This document shows, in pieces, positions 8,344-16,179 of a stretch of 64,000 nt of DNA (positions are counted from its first letter, which is position 1; each line of letters opens with the position of its first letter). The notes under the pieces are model-generated. The model ran no database searches, was not told the DNA's origin, and was given only the letters and a program-made list of their open reading frames with translations. The DNA is from Bog-473 sp963779735. GTDB taxonomy: Bacteria > Actinomycetota > Acidimicrobiia > Acidimicrobiales > RAAP-2. The stretch is taken from NCBI GenBank assembly GCA_963779735.1, contig CAVZZJ010000006.1, positions 434,001 to 498,000 on the forward strand, in the 5' to 3' direction. Both the position numbers and the translations under genes were made by a program.

Positions 8344-9972
8344 TCAGGTCCGCTCGGGAATCATGTCGATGGCACCACAGGGGCATTCCTGCGCGCACAG
8401 CCCGCACCCCTTGCAGAAGTCGTAGTCGATCTCGTATGGAGCCGAACCTCCGAGCTTGATCACCGCGTTGTCCGGGCAGACGCCGAAACAGTTGTCGCAC
8501 TCGAAGCAGTTGCCGCACGACAGGCACCGGCGAGCCTCGAACAGGGCGTTCGCTTCGGTGAGGCCCCCCACGACCTCCTCGAAGGTCGTGCGACGCCGGG
8601 CCGTCTCCAACTCGGGGCGGTGCATGCGCGGGGCGTCGGCGTAGTACCAGGTGTTGAGGTGGTCGAACGTGGCGGGTTGGCGCCGGGGCGCCTCCATGAG
8701 CTCGTGGCCCGCGAGGTAGGCGTCTATACCCAGGGCGGCGTGCTTGCCGTGCCCGATCGCCACCGTAGCGGTCCGCTCGGACGGCACCACGTCGCCGCCC
8801 GCGAAGATCCCGTTTGGACTGGCCATCATGGTCGGGGAGACGTCGACCATGCCGCGCTGCACCGTGATGCCCGGTTCCCCCGCGAGGAGCGAGAGATCCG
8901 TGTCCTGCCCGACGGCCAGGACGAGCGAGTCGGCATCGAGCGTCTCGAACTCGCCCGTGGGCTCGGGGAACCCTTCATCGTCGAGTCGCATCTTTTCGAG
9001 CACCAGATGTTCGCCCTCGACGCGGCTGACCGTCGAGAGCCAGCGCATCGTCACGCCCTCCGCGATGGCCTCAGCGAGCTCGTCTCCGTGGGCAGGCATG
9101 CGCTCCCGGTTGCGCCGATAGACGACAACGGAATCGGTCGCACCGAGCCGGCGTGCCGTCCGCGCCGCGTCGAGCGCGGTATCCCCGCCGCCGAAGATGG
9201 CGACGCGTCTGCCGAGTAGCGGGGGATCGTGCTCGGCCACCCGGCGCAGGAGGGATACCGCGTCGAGGATGTGGGAAGAGTCGCCCGCAGGAATTTCGAC
9301 GCGACGTGCGAGCTGGGCACCGACGGCGACGAAGACCGCGTCGAACCCACCTTCTCGGCGCTCGCGCTCGATGTCATGGACCGTGTGCTCTCGTCTCACA
9401 CCGATGCCCAGCGCGACGATTCGCTCGACCTCCGCCTCCAGTACCGCTCGCGGCAGCCGGTAGGCGGGAATCCCGTAGCGCATCATGCCGCCGAGCTTCG
9501 GCGCAGCGTCGACCAGCTCGACCTCGTGGCCGAGGCGGCGCAGGTGGTAGGCGGCACTGAGACCCGAGGGCCCGCCACCGATAACGAGCACGCGCCTCCC
9601 GGTGGTCGTGCCCGCTCCGGGCAGCTTCCAGCCACGCTCGATTGCCAGGTCGCCCAGGAAGCGCTCAATGGCGTTGATACCGACCGCCTCGTCGAGCTGC
9701 GCCCTGTTGCAGGAGGTTTCGCAGGGGTGGTAGCAGATACGCCCCATTATCGCTGGAAGCGGGTTGTCCTCTACCAGCCGCCGCCAGGCCGCCTCGTAGT
9801 CGCCGGGCTCGGCGTCGTAGAGCCAGCCTTGAATGTCCTCCCCGGCGGGGCAGGCGTTGTTGCACGGGGGCATCCGCTCGACGTACACCGGTCGGTCGAC
9901 CCGCCACGAGCCGGTCCGGTTGGCGTGACTCGATCCGACCTCGAGCGTGATGGCGAAGGGGAGCTTGTTCAT
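8344..9972 (-). CDS. GltD-like FAD/NAD(P) oxidoreductase fused to a 2[4Fe-4S] ferredoxin domain
   Basis: 542 residues. N-terminal Fe-S helical domain: PPCNNACPAGEDI and GRICYHPCETSCNR. FAD-binding Rossmann motif VLVIGGGPSGLSAAYHL near residue 130, NAD(P) motif VAIFGGGDTALDAAR near 270, and a terminal FAD segment GIFAGGDVV. The C-terminal 80 residues carry CLSCGNCFECDNC-FGVCP and CKGCGLCAQECPCGAI, two [4Fe-4S] clusters as in PFOR delta subunits. The start overlaps the porB stop (ATGA). In this operon it probably passes electrons between the PFOR ferredoxin centres and NAD(P)H. No glutamate synthase large subunit is nearby, so a GOGAT role is unlikely. Confidence 0.85.
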   Translation of the reverse strand: MNKLPFAITLEVGSSHANRTGSWRVDRPVYVERMPPCNNACPAGEDIQGWLYDAEPGDYEAAWRRLVEDNPLPAIMGRICYHPCETSCNRAQLDEAVGINAIERFLGDLAIERGWKLPGAGTTTGRRVLVIGGGPSGLSAAYHLRRLGHEVELVDAAPKLGGMMRYGIPAYRLPRAVLEAEVERIVALGIGVRREHTVHDIERERREGGFDAVFVAVGAQLARRVEIPAGDSSHILDAVSLLRRVAEHDPPLLGRRVAIFGGGDTALDAARTARRLGATDSVVVYRRNRERMPAHGDELAEAIAEGVTMRWLSTVSRVEGEHLVLEKMRLDDEGFPEPTGEFETLDADSLVLAVGQDTDLSLLAGEPGITVQRGMVDVSPTMMASPNGIFAGGDVVPSERTATVAIGHGKHAALGIDAYLAGHELMEAPRRQPATFDHLNTWYYADAPRMHRPELETARRRTTFEEVVGGLTEANALFEARRCLSCGNCFECDNCFGVCPDNAVIKLGGSAPYEIDYDFCKGCGLCAQECPCGAIDMIPERT

Positions 9973-10994
9973 GAGCCCTCAGGGCGGATTGCGCCATTCA
10001 GCGTCCCGTCGAGCAGGCAGTAGGTAGCGATGTTGCGGTCGGCGATCGCCTGAATGCGTGCGACGATGTCGGGCCGCCCGTGGTCCCCGAAGAGGTGGGC
10101 GTAGCGACCCTGGATCTCAAGGTAGGACTCGACGGGCACCTGGTGGCGGATAGCGGATACCGCGGTGACCCCCCCGTACTCCGCCTCGAAGACGGGGAAG
10201 AGCCCGGTCTCCTGGGCGAGCCGCGCCACCCGGATCGTGTCGCTCGGGGCCGAACCCCACCCCAGGGGGCAGGGGACCAGGATGTGGAGGTAGCGCGCCC
10301 CGTGGATCCGCATGGCCCTCTCGACCTTTTCCTCCAGATCATGCAGATCGGCGACCGTGGCGGTCGCTACATAGGGGATGCCGTGGGCCATGGCGAGACG
10401 GGGGAGATCCTTGCCCTGTCCGAAGACGTTGCCTGGCTCTGGACCCGTGGCCTCGGTGGTGGCCGTGCGCGCTGCCGGTGGGGTTGCGCCCGAGCGCTGG
10501 ACGCCGGTGTTCATGTAGGCCTCGTTGTCGTAGCAGATGAACAGGACGTCGTCGTTTCGCTCGAACATGCCCGAGAGGCATCCGAACCCGATGTCGACCG
10601 TTCCGCCGTCGCCCGCTTGAGCGACGACACGCACATCGTTCCTCCCCTTGACCTTCAACGCGGCTGCCACGCCGGTCGCCACCGCCGGGGCATTTCCGAA
10701 CAGCGAGTGGAGCCACGCGACTCGCCATGAGGTCTCAGGGTAGGGAGTGGAGAACACCTCCAGGCAGCCGGTGGCGTTGACCGCGATGAGCCGACCCCGT
10801 GTCGCTCGCATGGCCGCATCGAGCGCGTAACGGGCACCGAGGGCCTCGCCGCATCCTCGACAGGCACGGTGACCCGAGTCGAGCGAGTTGGTCCGGTGCG
10901 GGTCGGATTGAACGGTCCGCTGCTCCTCGCCGACGAGGCGGTTGCCGACGGCGAAGCTTCCGACCTGGTAGAAGCGCACGGGGTGGGTTGTCAT
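9969..10994 (-). CDS. porB: Pyruvate:ferredoxin oxidoreductase, beta (TPP-binding) subunit
   Basis: 341 residues. N-terminal HRACRGCGEALGARYAL gives the cluster/TPP-entry cysteines, ATGCLEVFSTPYP follows, and the TPP-Mg motif is AGDGGTVDIGFGCLSGMFERND-D with YDNEAYMNTGVQRSG. PFOR splits pyruvate and CoA into acetyl-CoA, CO2 and reduced ferredoxin, an oxygen-sensitive route suited to hypoxia. ATG preceded by GGAGAGG. Alpha and gamma subunits lie immediately upstream and a delta-like Fe-S protein downstream. A 2-oxoisovalerate or 2-oxoglutarate oxidoreductase is a possible alternative; next to gap and pgk, pyruvate is most likely. Confidence 0.88.
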   Translation of the reverse strand: MTTHPVRFYQVGSFAVGNRLVGEEQRTVQSDPHRTNSLDSGHRACRGCGEALGARYALDAAMRATRGRLIAVNATGCLEVFSTPYPETSWRVAWLHSLFGNAPAVATGVAAALKVKGRNDVRVVAQAGDGGTVDIGFGCLSGMFERNDDVLFICYDNEAYMNTGVQRSGATPPAARTATTEATGPEPGNVFGQGKDLPRLAMAHGIPYVATATVADLHDLEEKVERAMRIHGARYLHILVPCPLGWGSAPSDTIRVARLAQETGLFPVFEAEYGGVTAVSAIRHQVPVESYLEIQGRYAHLFGDHGRPDIVARIQAIADRNIATYCLLDGTLNGAIRPEGS

Positions 10995-11003
10995 GGCCTC
11001 TCC

Positions 11004-12257
11004 TCAGCCGATCCGGGAGGCGACCGTGCCGAGGTCTCGTAGGACGTTTTCCGCCGAAGGGCCCGAGCGTCGTGTCCCGGTGATCCGGGCGCGTTCTCGC
11101 TCGATCATCCCGTGGTCGAGATCGAGGAAGGTGAGGCGACTGAGCCGACCGTTGGCGGCATCCGCGAGCGTGCGCTCAAGGGACCGTTGCGTTATTGCCC
11201 GCCCGCCGAGCCCGGCGACCAGCGTGTGGAGCGATAGGTCCGCGTCGTGCGTCGCCATCGCAACGTCGGTCGAGAGCACGCCGCCGAATCCGACGCTGAA
11301 GGCCTTCTCGACGACCACGACCCTCCGGGCTCCACGGAGGGCGTCGCACACTGCGTCGTGGGGAAAGGGCCGGAACGACGTGATCCCGACGACACCGACG
11401 CGCTCACCGGCTGACCGGAGGACGTCAACGGCGTCCTTTATCGTGCCGAGGACCGAACCCAGCGCAACGACGATCATCTCTGCATCCTCGGTCCGGTAGC
11501 TGCGCAGAAGCCCCCCGCTCTCCCGGCCGAAGGTATCGGCGAAATCCCGGGCGAGGGTGGGGATGCGATCCAGCGCGTCGCGCTGGCGCAGGTGCGAAAG
11601 GTAACGGACCTCTTCGAAGGCCTCCGGTCCCACCATGGCGCCGATGGAGATCGGGTCGTCCGGGTCGAGAACCTGGCGGGGTTCGTAGGGTGGGAGGAAG
11701 AGATCGACGACGTCCTGCTCGGGCAGATCGATCGCCTCGAAGGCGTGGGTGAGGATGAACCCGTCCATGCAGACCATGACGGGCAGGGAGAGCTCCTCGG
11801 CGAGGCGAAAGGCCTGAATGTGCAGGTCAGCGGCCTCTTGGTTCGTCTCGGCGAAAAGCTGTATCCACCCGGAATCCCGGACCGCCATGGCGTCGCTGTG
11901 GTCGTTCCAGATGTTGATGGGCGCACCGATCGCACGGTTTGCCAGTGTCATCACGATGGGCAGTCCGAGACCCGCCGCGTTGTAGACCGCTTCGATCATG
12001 AACAGCAGTCCCTGGCTGGCGGTCGCCGTGTACGCACGCGCCCCCGCAGCGGAGGCGCCGATCGACACGGACATGGCCGCGAACTCCGACTCGACGTTGA
12101 TGAATTCGCATGGCGTGAGATCGCCCGACTTCACCATGGCGCCGACCGCCTCAATGATATGGGTCTGGGGAGAGATCGGGTAGGCGCAAACGACTTCGGG
12201 CCGACACAGGGCCACCGACTCCGCCACGGCGCGCGACCCTTCAATTTGCCGCCGCAC
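11004..12257 (-). CDS. porA: Pyruvate:ferredoxin oxidoreductase, alpha subunit
   Basis: 417 residues. The pyrimidine-binding domain has AYPISPQTHIIE, INVESEFAAMSVSIGASAAGARAYTATASQGL and LPIVMTLANRAIGAPINIWNDHSD, which is the PorA signature. The C-terminal half (from about residue 265) is the transketolase-C-like domain: MIVVALGSVLGTIKDAVDVLR, VGVVGITSFRPFP and RVVVVEKAFSVGFGG. Forms the catalytic core with PorB. The start overlaps the end of porG by 17 bases, indicating coupled translation. Confidence 0.9.
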   Translation of the reverse strand: MRRQIEGSRAVAESVALCRPEVVCAYPISPQTHIIEAVGAMVKSGDLTPCEFINVESEFAAMSVSIGASAAGARAYTATASQGLLFMIEAVYNAAGLGLPIVMTLANRAIGAPINIWNDHSDAMAVRDSGWIQLFAETNQEAADLHIQAFRLAEELSLPVMVCMDGFILTHAFEAIDLPEQDVVDLFLPPYEPRQVLDPDDPISIGAMVGPEAFEEVRYLSHLRQRDALDRIPTLARDFADTFGRESGGLLRSYRTEDAEMIVVALGSVLGTIKDAVDVLRSAGERVGVVGITSFRPFPHDAVCDALRGARRVVVVEKAFSVGFGGVLSTDVAMATHDADLSLHTLVAGLGGRAITQRSLERTLADAANGRLSRLTFLDLDHGMIERERARITGTRRSGPSAENVLRDLGTVASRIG

Positions 12258-12831
12258 CGCTCAGCTCCTCCCTCTCGAGGTTGACGTGGCCGAAGGCGGC
12301 TCTCGCGGCGACCACGTTGCACTCGCCTGCGGGTCCCGGGAATCGTTCCCGGATGGCCGATTCGATCGCAGTGAGGGTGACCACGCCGGTGAGGGCCGCA
12401 AAGCCGCCGAGCAGCGCGGCGTTCGGCAGGGGGCGTCCCAGGTGTGCGATCGCGAGTTCCGTCGCCGGACAGGTGAGCAGACGGTCGCGTCGGAATCCCT
12501 CGAAGAAATCTCCGAATCCGAGGTCATTGAAGGGTTGCGTGGTGTTGACGAGGACGAAACCCGCCGGGGAGAGCCCGGCGAAGAGATCGACTTGGTGGAT
12601 TAAGGTGGCGTCTTGAACGACGAGGGCGTCGGGAGTCATGACAGGCTCACGTGTGCGGATAGGCGCGGTGTCGATCCGGCAGAACGAGACGACCGGGGCG
12701 CCCATCCGTTCCGAGCCGAAGCTCGGGAAGGCCTGCGCGTGCCGTCCTTCGGCAAAAGCCGCCACCGACAGCACCTCGGCGGCGGTGACGACGCCTTGAC
12801 CGCCCCGTCCATGGAACCGGACTTGGAACAT
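12241..12831 (-). CDS. porG: Pyruvate:ferredoxin oxidoreductase, gamma subunit
   Basis: 196 residues. Starts MFQVRFHGRGGQGVVTAAEV, the invariant opening of 2-oxoacid:acceptor oxidoreductase gamma subunits, followed by GRHAQAFPSFGSERMGAPVVSFCRID and ALVVQDATLIHQ. A longer open frame reaches 12924, but the Met at 12831 begins the conserved region exactly. It follows gap by 14 bases. First of the four consecutive oxidoreductase genes. Confidence 0.92.
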   Translation of the reverse strand: MFQVRFHGRGGQGVVTAAEVLSVAAFAEGRHAQAFPSFGSERMGAPVVSFCRIDTAPIRTREPVMTPDALVVQDATLIHQVDLFAGLSPAGFVLVNTTQPFNDLGFGDFFEGFRRDRLLTCPATELAIAHLGRPLPNAALLGGFAALTGVVTLTAIESAIRERFPGPAGECNVVAARAAFGHVNLEREELSGAAAN

Positions 12832-12845
12832 CTGCGTGCCCCCGC

Positions 12846-13865
12846 CTACGCCTTGGGCGCGGCGCCGACCAACGCCGTGACATCTGCGAGACGACTGGAG
12901 TATCCCGACTCGTTGTCGTACCATCCGAGCACCTTGACAAGGTGGCCGTGGGCCATCGTCAGGCCCGAGTCAAAGACGCACGAGGCAGTCGAGTTGATGA
13001 TGTCGCTCGACACGAGAGGCTCGTCGGAGTACTCGAGGACGCCCGCAAGCCTCCCATACTCGGCGGCCGCCCGGTAGGCGTCGTTAATCTCGGTGACGCC
13101 CGGGGTGGAGCGCAGGTTGGCGACGAGATCCGTGATGGAGGCATCGGGAACGGGGACGCGCAGGGCCAGGCCGTCGAGGGTCCCGCTGACGTTCGGAAGG
13201 ACGAGCCCGGTGGCTTTGGCCGCGCCGGTCGTCGTCGGCACGATGTTGATGGCCGCACCGCGGGCCCGGCGCTGGTCCTTGTGCAGCGCGTCGACGAGGC
13301 TCTGATCATCGGTGTAGGCGTGCACCGTTGTCATGAATCCGTCGGCAATGCCGAAGGAGTCGTCGAGCACCTTTGCCAGGGGAGCTAGGCAGTTCGTCGT
13401 GCACGACGCGTTGGAGATGATGAAGTGCCGTTGCGGATCGAACTGATCCTCGTTGACCCCTACGACGAAGGTCGCATCGGGATTGTCGGCGGGCGCCGAT
13501 ATCACGACGCGTACCGCTCCTGCGCCTAGGTGCTCGGCTGCCCTCTCCCGTTTGGTGTACTTCCCGGTGCACTCGGCGACGACATCGATCCCGAGCTCCT
13601 CCCAGGGTAGAGCCTTCGCCTCGGGCTCGGCGAGCATGGCAATGCGCCGCTGGCCGACCATCATCGTCGTGCCCTCGATGTAGACCCTCTCGGGGTAGCG
13701 TCCATGCACCGAGTCTCGAGCGAAGAGTCGGGCGAGCGCCTCGGGTGGTCCGAGGTCGTTGATCGCCACGACCTCGAGGTCCCGATCCGGCGCGAGGGCC
13801 GCTCTCAAGAACGATCGCCCCGTGCGCCCGAACCCGTTTATCGCCACCCGTATCGTCATCTTCAT
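12846..13865 (-). CDS. gap: Glyceraldehyde-3-phosphate dehydrogenase
   Basis: 339 residues. NAD-binding start IRVAINGFGRTGRSFLRA, active-site SNASCTTNCLAPL with the nucleophilic Cys, then TTVHAYTDDQSLVD, TGAAKATGLVLPN and the C-terminal WYDNESGYSSR. Good GAGGAG upstream of the ATG. Oxidises glyceraldehyde-3-phosphate with phosphate and NAD(P). The grouping gap-porGAB-GltD-like-pgk places the redox and phosphate-transfer steps of lower glycolysis in one transcript with pyruvate oxidation. FGRTGR replaces the commoner FGRIGR, a minor variation. Confidence 0.95.
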   Translation of the reverse strand: MKMTIRVAINGFGRTGRSFLRAALAPDRDLEVVAINDLGPPEALARLFARDSVHGRYPERVYIEGTTMMVGQRRIAMLAEPEAKALPWEELGIDVVAECTGKYTKRERAAEHLGAGAVRVVISAPADNPDATFVVGVNEDQFDPQRHFIISNASCTTNCLAPLAKVLDDSFGIADGFMTTVHAYTDDQSLVDALHKDQRRARGAAINIVPTTTGAAKATGLVLPNVSGTLDGLALRVPVPDASITDLVANLRSTPGVTEINDAYRAAAEYGRLAGVLEYSDEPLVSSDIINSTASCVFDSGLTMAHGHLVKVLGWYDNESGYSSRLADVTALVGAAPKA

Positions 13866-13916
13866 TCTCCTCGCACCGTTCGCGGGACCGATTCCCCTGC
13901 TTCGCGGCTCAGCCCG

Positions 13917-14174
13917 TCAGTCGCCGGGATGAGCGAGAGCCTGCTGCAGTTCGGCCAGGTTCCAGAACGTTCGAGCGGGGTGCTCCAGGCGCACGTCGAT
14001 CTTCGACACCTCGGCTGGCCCGCCATCCGCCAGCTCCACGATCGCCTCGAGCGAGTCGGAGACGTGCACCGGATGGCCTTGCAACTCGAGGTCTCGCCGC
14101 TCAATCTCATCGGCGAGGTTGCGGAGGAGTACCGCAACCTTGTGTGATCCCGTAACTCCGAGCACTCTGGTCAT
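13917..14174 (-). CDS. Small protein, possible amphi-Trp-domain type
   Basis: 85 residues from the ATG at 14174 (GAGG 5 bases upstream); GTG 14180 is an alternative. The part KVAVLLRNLADEIERRDLELQ-GHPVHVSD followed by AIVELADGGPAEVSKIDVRLEH resembles the amphi-Trp domain of small actinobacterial/archaeal proteins (a helix then beta strands), although the expected tryptophan-rich end is replaced by a short helical tail (TFWNLAELQQAL). Function unknown. It lies between the DUF1918 gene and gap on the same strand with short gaps, so it probably shares their transcript. Confidence 0.45.
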   Translation of the reverse strand: MTRVLGVTGSHKVAVLLRNLADEIERRDLELQGHPVHVSDSLEAIVELADGGPAEVSKIDVRLEHPARTFWNLAELQQALAHPGD

Positions 14175-14204
14175 CGCCACCTCGCGTTCGCCGAACCGTG
14201 CCGT

Positions 14205-14405
14205 TCATTCCGACTCGTGTTGGTAGTGCTCAACGGTGGCGTCCGGGCCGGGGAAAAACAGGGTCTCGTGATCACTGTCCTCCCATCGGACGATGTACGG
14301 CGGTTCGCCGTCATCACGCCGCACTCCGACGATCTGGCAGTCGCGATCGGGTTCACCGATCCGGTGTCCTCGGATGACAATTCGGTCTCCCACGCTTGCC
14401 TGCAT
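14205..14405 (-). CDS. DUF1918 protein
   Basis: 66 residues. The sequence ASVGDRIVIRGHRIGEPDR, then IVGVRRDDGEPPYIVRWEDSDHETLFFPGPDA, is the compact SH3-like DUF1918 fold found mostly in Actinobacteria. Start ATG 14405 has AGGGAG 6 bases upstream; the open frame extends further but has no equal site. Function unknown. Box D is 64 bases upstream, so this small gene appears to be the first of the long transcript DUF1918 - small protein - gap - porGAB - GltD-like - pgk. Confidence 0.8.
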   Translation of the reverse strand: MQASVGDRIVIRGHRIGEPDRDCQIVGVRRDDGEPPYIVRWEDSDHETLFFPGPDATVEHYQHESE

Positions 14406-14469
14406 GGCTACTCCCTTCATCTGGGTGGCTGCGTGATGCCATGGTCGGACACAGAGGGTCTTTCGCCTA

Positions 14470-14483
14470 GGGCCGAAGGTCCC
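14470..14483 (-). promoter_or_regulatory. DevR/DosR-like box D, upstream of DUF1918 and the gap-por-pgk run
   Basis: Minus strand reads GGGACCTTCGGCCC then TAG, 64 bases before the DUF1918 ATG. Identical 14-mers occur at 26327-26340 (minus) and 30646-30659 (plus). Confidence 0.65.
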
Positions 14484-14605
14484 TCGCAAGGGTGACGTTG
14501 GCCCCTGTCCGGCGCCCGACCTGCGGCGCACGCTGGGGGAAGTTCCCAACCAACTGATAAGGGACTATTCCCGCCGAGCCAGCGTCGAGTCGAAAAGGAG
14601 ATGAC

Positions 14606-15250
14606 ATGAACGTGGACTTCCTTCGTGGTGCTGTAGCAACGGGAGGTGGCACCACAGGTGTTTTCGAAGCCCCCACCGGAAATCTGCGGTTCGCGGACTG
14701 GCTCTATCGCTCCAAGGCCGCCAGCGTTATCTGGCTCGTGGCCCGTCTGTGGCTTGGCTACGAGTGGCTCAACGCCGGTTACCAGAAGCTCTGGGGCAGT
14801 GAGAACGCGGTGTTCTGGAACAGCGGTGGTGCCGCGGTGAAGGGTTATGCCACCGCCGGGGTCGCCGGATCGACTGTGGGAAAGGGCGCTGGCGCGACCT
14901 ATGGATGGTGGGCGGGCTTTCTGCACAACTTCGTTGTTCCCAACGCGTCGTGGATCGCCAAGCTGATAAGTGTGAGCGAGTTCGCGATCGGAGTGCTGCT
15001 GATCGTGGGTCTGTTCACCGGGGCGGCTGCTTTCGCCGGTCTCGGTTTGAACGTCATCTATATGTTCTCGGGTACCGCTGGCGTGAACCCGGCATACGCC
15101 ATCGTCGCCGTGTTCTTGATCCTGGCCTGGCGCAATGCTGGGTACCTTGGCCTAGACCGGTTCGCCTTGCCCATGGTTCGTCAGCTTTTCCATCGGCATG
15201 GCCGGGAACCCGAGGCGGGTAGGCACGCAATCGCATCATCACCTCGTTGA
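14606..15250 (+). CDS. DoxX/DoxD-family membrane protein
   Basis: 214 residues. AAAAGGAGATGAC leads into the ATG. Four membrane segments are evident: about residues 35-52 (VIWLVARLWLGYEWLNAG), around 120-145 (SEFAIGVLLIVGLFTGAAAFAGL), 150-165 and 168-185 (YAIVAVFLILAWR). The extended loop with WGSENAVFWNSGGAAVKGYAT and the GWWAGFLHNFVVPN segment is typical of actinobacterial DoxX/TQO small-subunit-like proteins. Known relatives serve thiosulfate:quinone oxidoreductase or membrane redox-stress complexes; no partner is present here. A GGGACTATTCCC element at 14561-14572 upstream resembles the dormancy boxes but has the wrong spacing. Confidence 0.8.
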   Translation: MNVDFLRGAVATGGGTTGVFEAPTGNLRFADWLYRSKAASVIWLVARLWLGYEWLNAGYQKLWGSENAVFWNSGGAAVKGYATAGVAGSTVGKGAGATYGWWAGFLHNFVVPNASWIAKLISVSEFAIGVLLIVGLFTGAAAFAGLGLNVIYMFSGTAGVNPAYAIVAVFLILAWRNAGYLGLDRFALPMVRQLFHRHGREPEAGRHAIASSPR

Positions 15251-15252
15251 CA

Positions 15253-15277
15253 GAATGCGCAAATAATGGGCGCATTC
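15253..15277 (+). terminator. Hairpin just after the DoxX gene, possible terminator
   Basis: Arms GAATGCGC (15253-15260) and GCGCATTC (15270-15277) form a perfect 8-bp stem with a 9-base A/T-rich loop, 2 bases after the stop. No clear T-tract follows, so termination is only plausible. Confidence 0.4.
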
Positions 15278-15404
15278 CTGTATTGTGCTCTCTCGCTGGC
15301 TCAACGTGCGGAGTAAGCGACAAACGACGCACGGAGCGTTCGGGGACGGCAGCGCCGCTGCACCGATGGTTCGGATCTGTCGGCCCGGATACCGGTCGAG
15401 CAAC

Positions 15405-15524
15405 TCACTGGCCGGCTCGGAGCGAAGCAGTGGCTGGGGTTTCGCCGAAGGCGAACACGAGATCGCACGCTTCGAGGATTGTCCCACCGGCAACGACCGC
15501 AGAGGACCCGTTCGCCAACTTCAT
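15405..15524 (-). pseudogene. Truncated ABC-transporter ATPase (N-terminal stub)
   Basis: A 39-codon frame starting at the ATG that overlaps the PadR stop (ATGA). It reads MKLANGSSAVVAGGTILEA then CDLVFAFGETPA, the usual first strand of an actinobacterial drug/lipid ABC ATPase before its Walker A motif, and then stops after TASLRAGQ. Nothing resembling Walker A, the LSGG signature or Walker B follows in any frame up to the DoxX gene. PadR - ABC ATPase - FtsX permease is a common operon layout, so this is the remnant of the second gene after deletion. Confidence 0.65.
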
Positions 15525-16045
15525 GCCGCCACCTCTTCTGCCAGGCCCGCGAGCCGCGCTTCCGTGAGGTCGATCCAGCGCAGATCGGCTTCTAAGTGGA
15601 AGAACCCGTGGTCGGCAAGGAGGGTGTCGACGACCCCGCCCTTCTGCTTGAGCTCGGTTAGCTCGCGCATCCGAGTCAGGTGCGCGGCGCGCTGGATGTC
15701 GAGGTAGTCCTCCGCCCGGAGTCCGAGCATGAGGGAGAGCACGACCTTCACGAAGAGGACGCTTTGAAGGTACGGCTCGGCGGGGATCGGCTCGGCAAGC
15801 CACGTCTCGACTTCGCTCTTGCCGGTCTCGGTGATCGTGTAGCGCTTGCGATCCGGACCTGCTCCGGGCTCAGCCTCTCCGACCATCGCCTTGCCGTCTT
15901 TCGCTAGACGGGCGAGGGTCGCGTACACCTGACCGAAGGGAAGTGGCCGACCTCGGCTGAAGTATGCGTCGTAGTCACGCTTCAGGTCGTAGCCGTGGCA
16001 CGGTTCACGATCGAGGAGCCCGAGGAGGGCCATAGGAACGCTCAT
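15521..16045 (-). CDS. PadR-family transcriptional regulator
   Basis: 174 residues. Winged-helix start MALLGLLDREPCHGYDLKRDYDAYF, FGQVYATLARLAKDGKAM, DRKRYTITETGKSEVETWLAEP: the canonical PadR N-terminal domain. The C-terminal half is a helical dimerisation domain (YLQSVLFVKVVLSLMLG and TRMRELTELKQKGG). Start chosen at ATG 16045; ATG 16033 is possible. A perfect inverted repeat at 16054-16072 directly upstream suggests autorepression. The regulated transporter gene downstream is only a 39-codon stub. Confidence 0.9.
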   Translation of the reverse strand: MSVPMALLGLLDREPCHGYDLKRDYDAYFSRGRPLPFGQVYATLARLAKDGKAMVGEAEPGAGPDRKRYTITETGKSEVETWLAEPIPAEPYLQSVLFVKVVLSLMLGLRAEDYLDIQRAAHLTRMRELTELKQKGGVVDTLLADHGFFHLEADLRWIDLTEARLAGLAEEVAA

Positions 16046-16053
16046 AGCACAGA

Positions 16054-16072
16054 GTATACTCATCAAGTATAC
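16054..16072. promoter_or_regulatory. Inverted-repeat operator upstream of the PadR gene
   Basis: GTATACT - CATCA - AGTATAC: perfect 7-bp arms with a 5-base spacer, ending 9 bases before the PadR ATG. AT-rich within GC-rich DNA. Size and position suit a PadR dimer autoregulating its own promoter. Confidence 0.65.
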
Positions 16073-16179
16073 GTACTGTAAATAGGCTTGCTCTGTGTCG
16101 GACGGGCCTACCTCCGCGGCACTGGGGATCACCAGAAGCCCGTCGGACAGTGGCGGATCACAACGGTACCCTTTCAAGA

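Noticed and set aside
7891..9219. Plus-strand open frame of 442 codons across pgk and the GltD-like gene
   Set aside because: It spans two well-defined minus-strand genes and resembles nothing.
13884..13897. GGGACCGATTCCCC upstream of gap as a further dormancy box
   Set aside because: The second half is TCCCC rather than GGCCC, and it is only 18 bases from the gap start, over the ribosome-site region; a chance match is likely.
14535..14572. GGGAAGTTCCC and GGGACTATTCCC upstream of the DoxX gene as dormancy boxes
   Set aside because: Both are palindromic but their half-site spacing is shorter than in the 12 consistent sites. Possibly real for another regulator.
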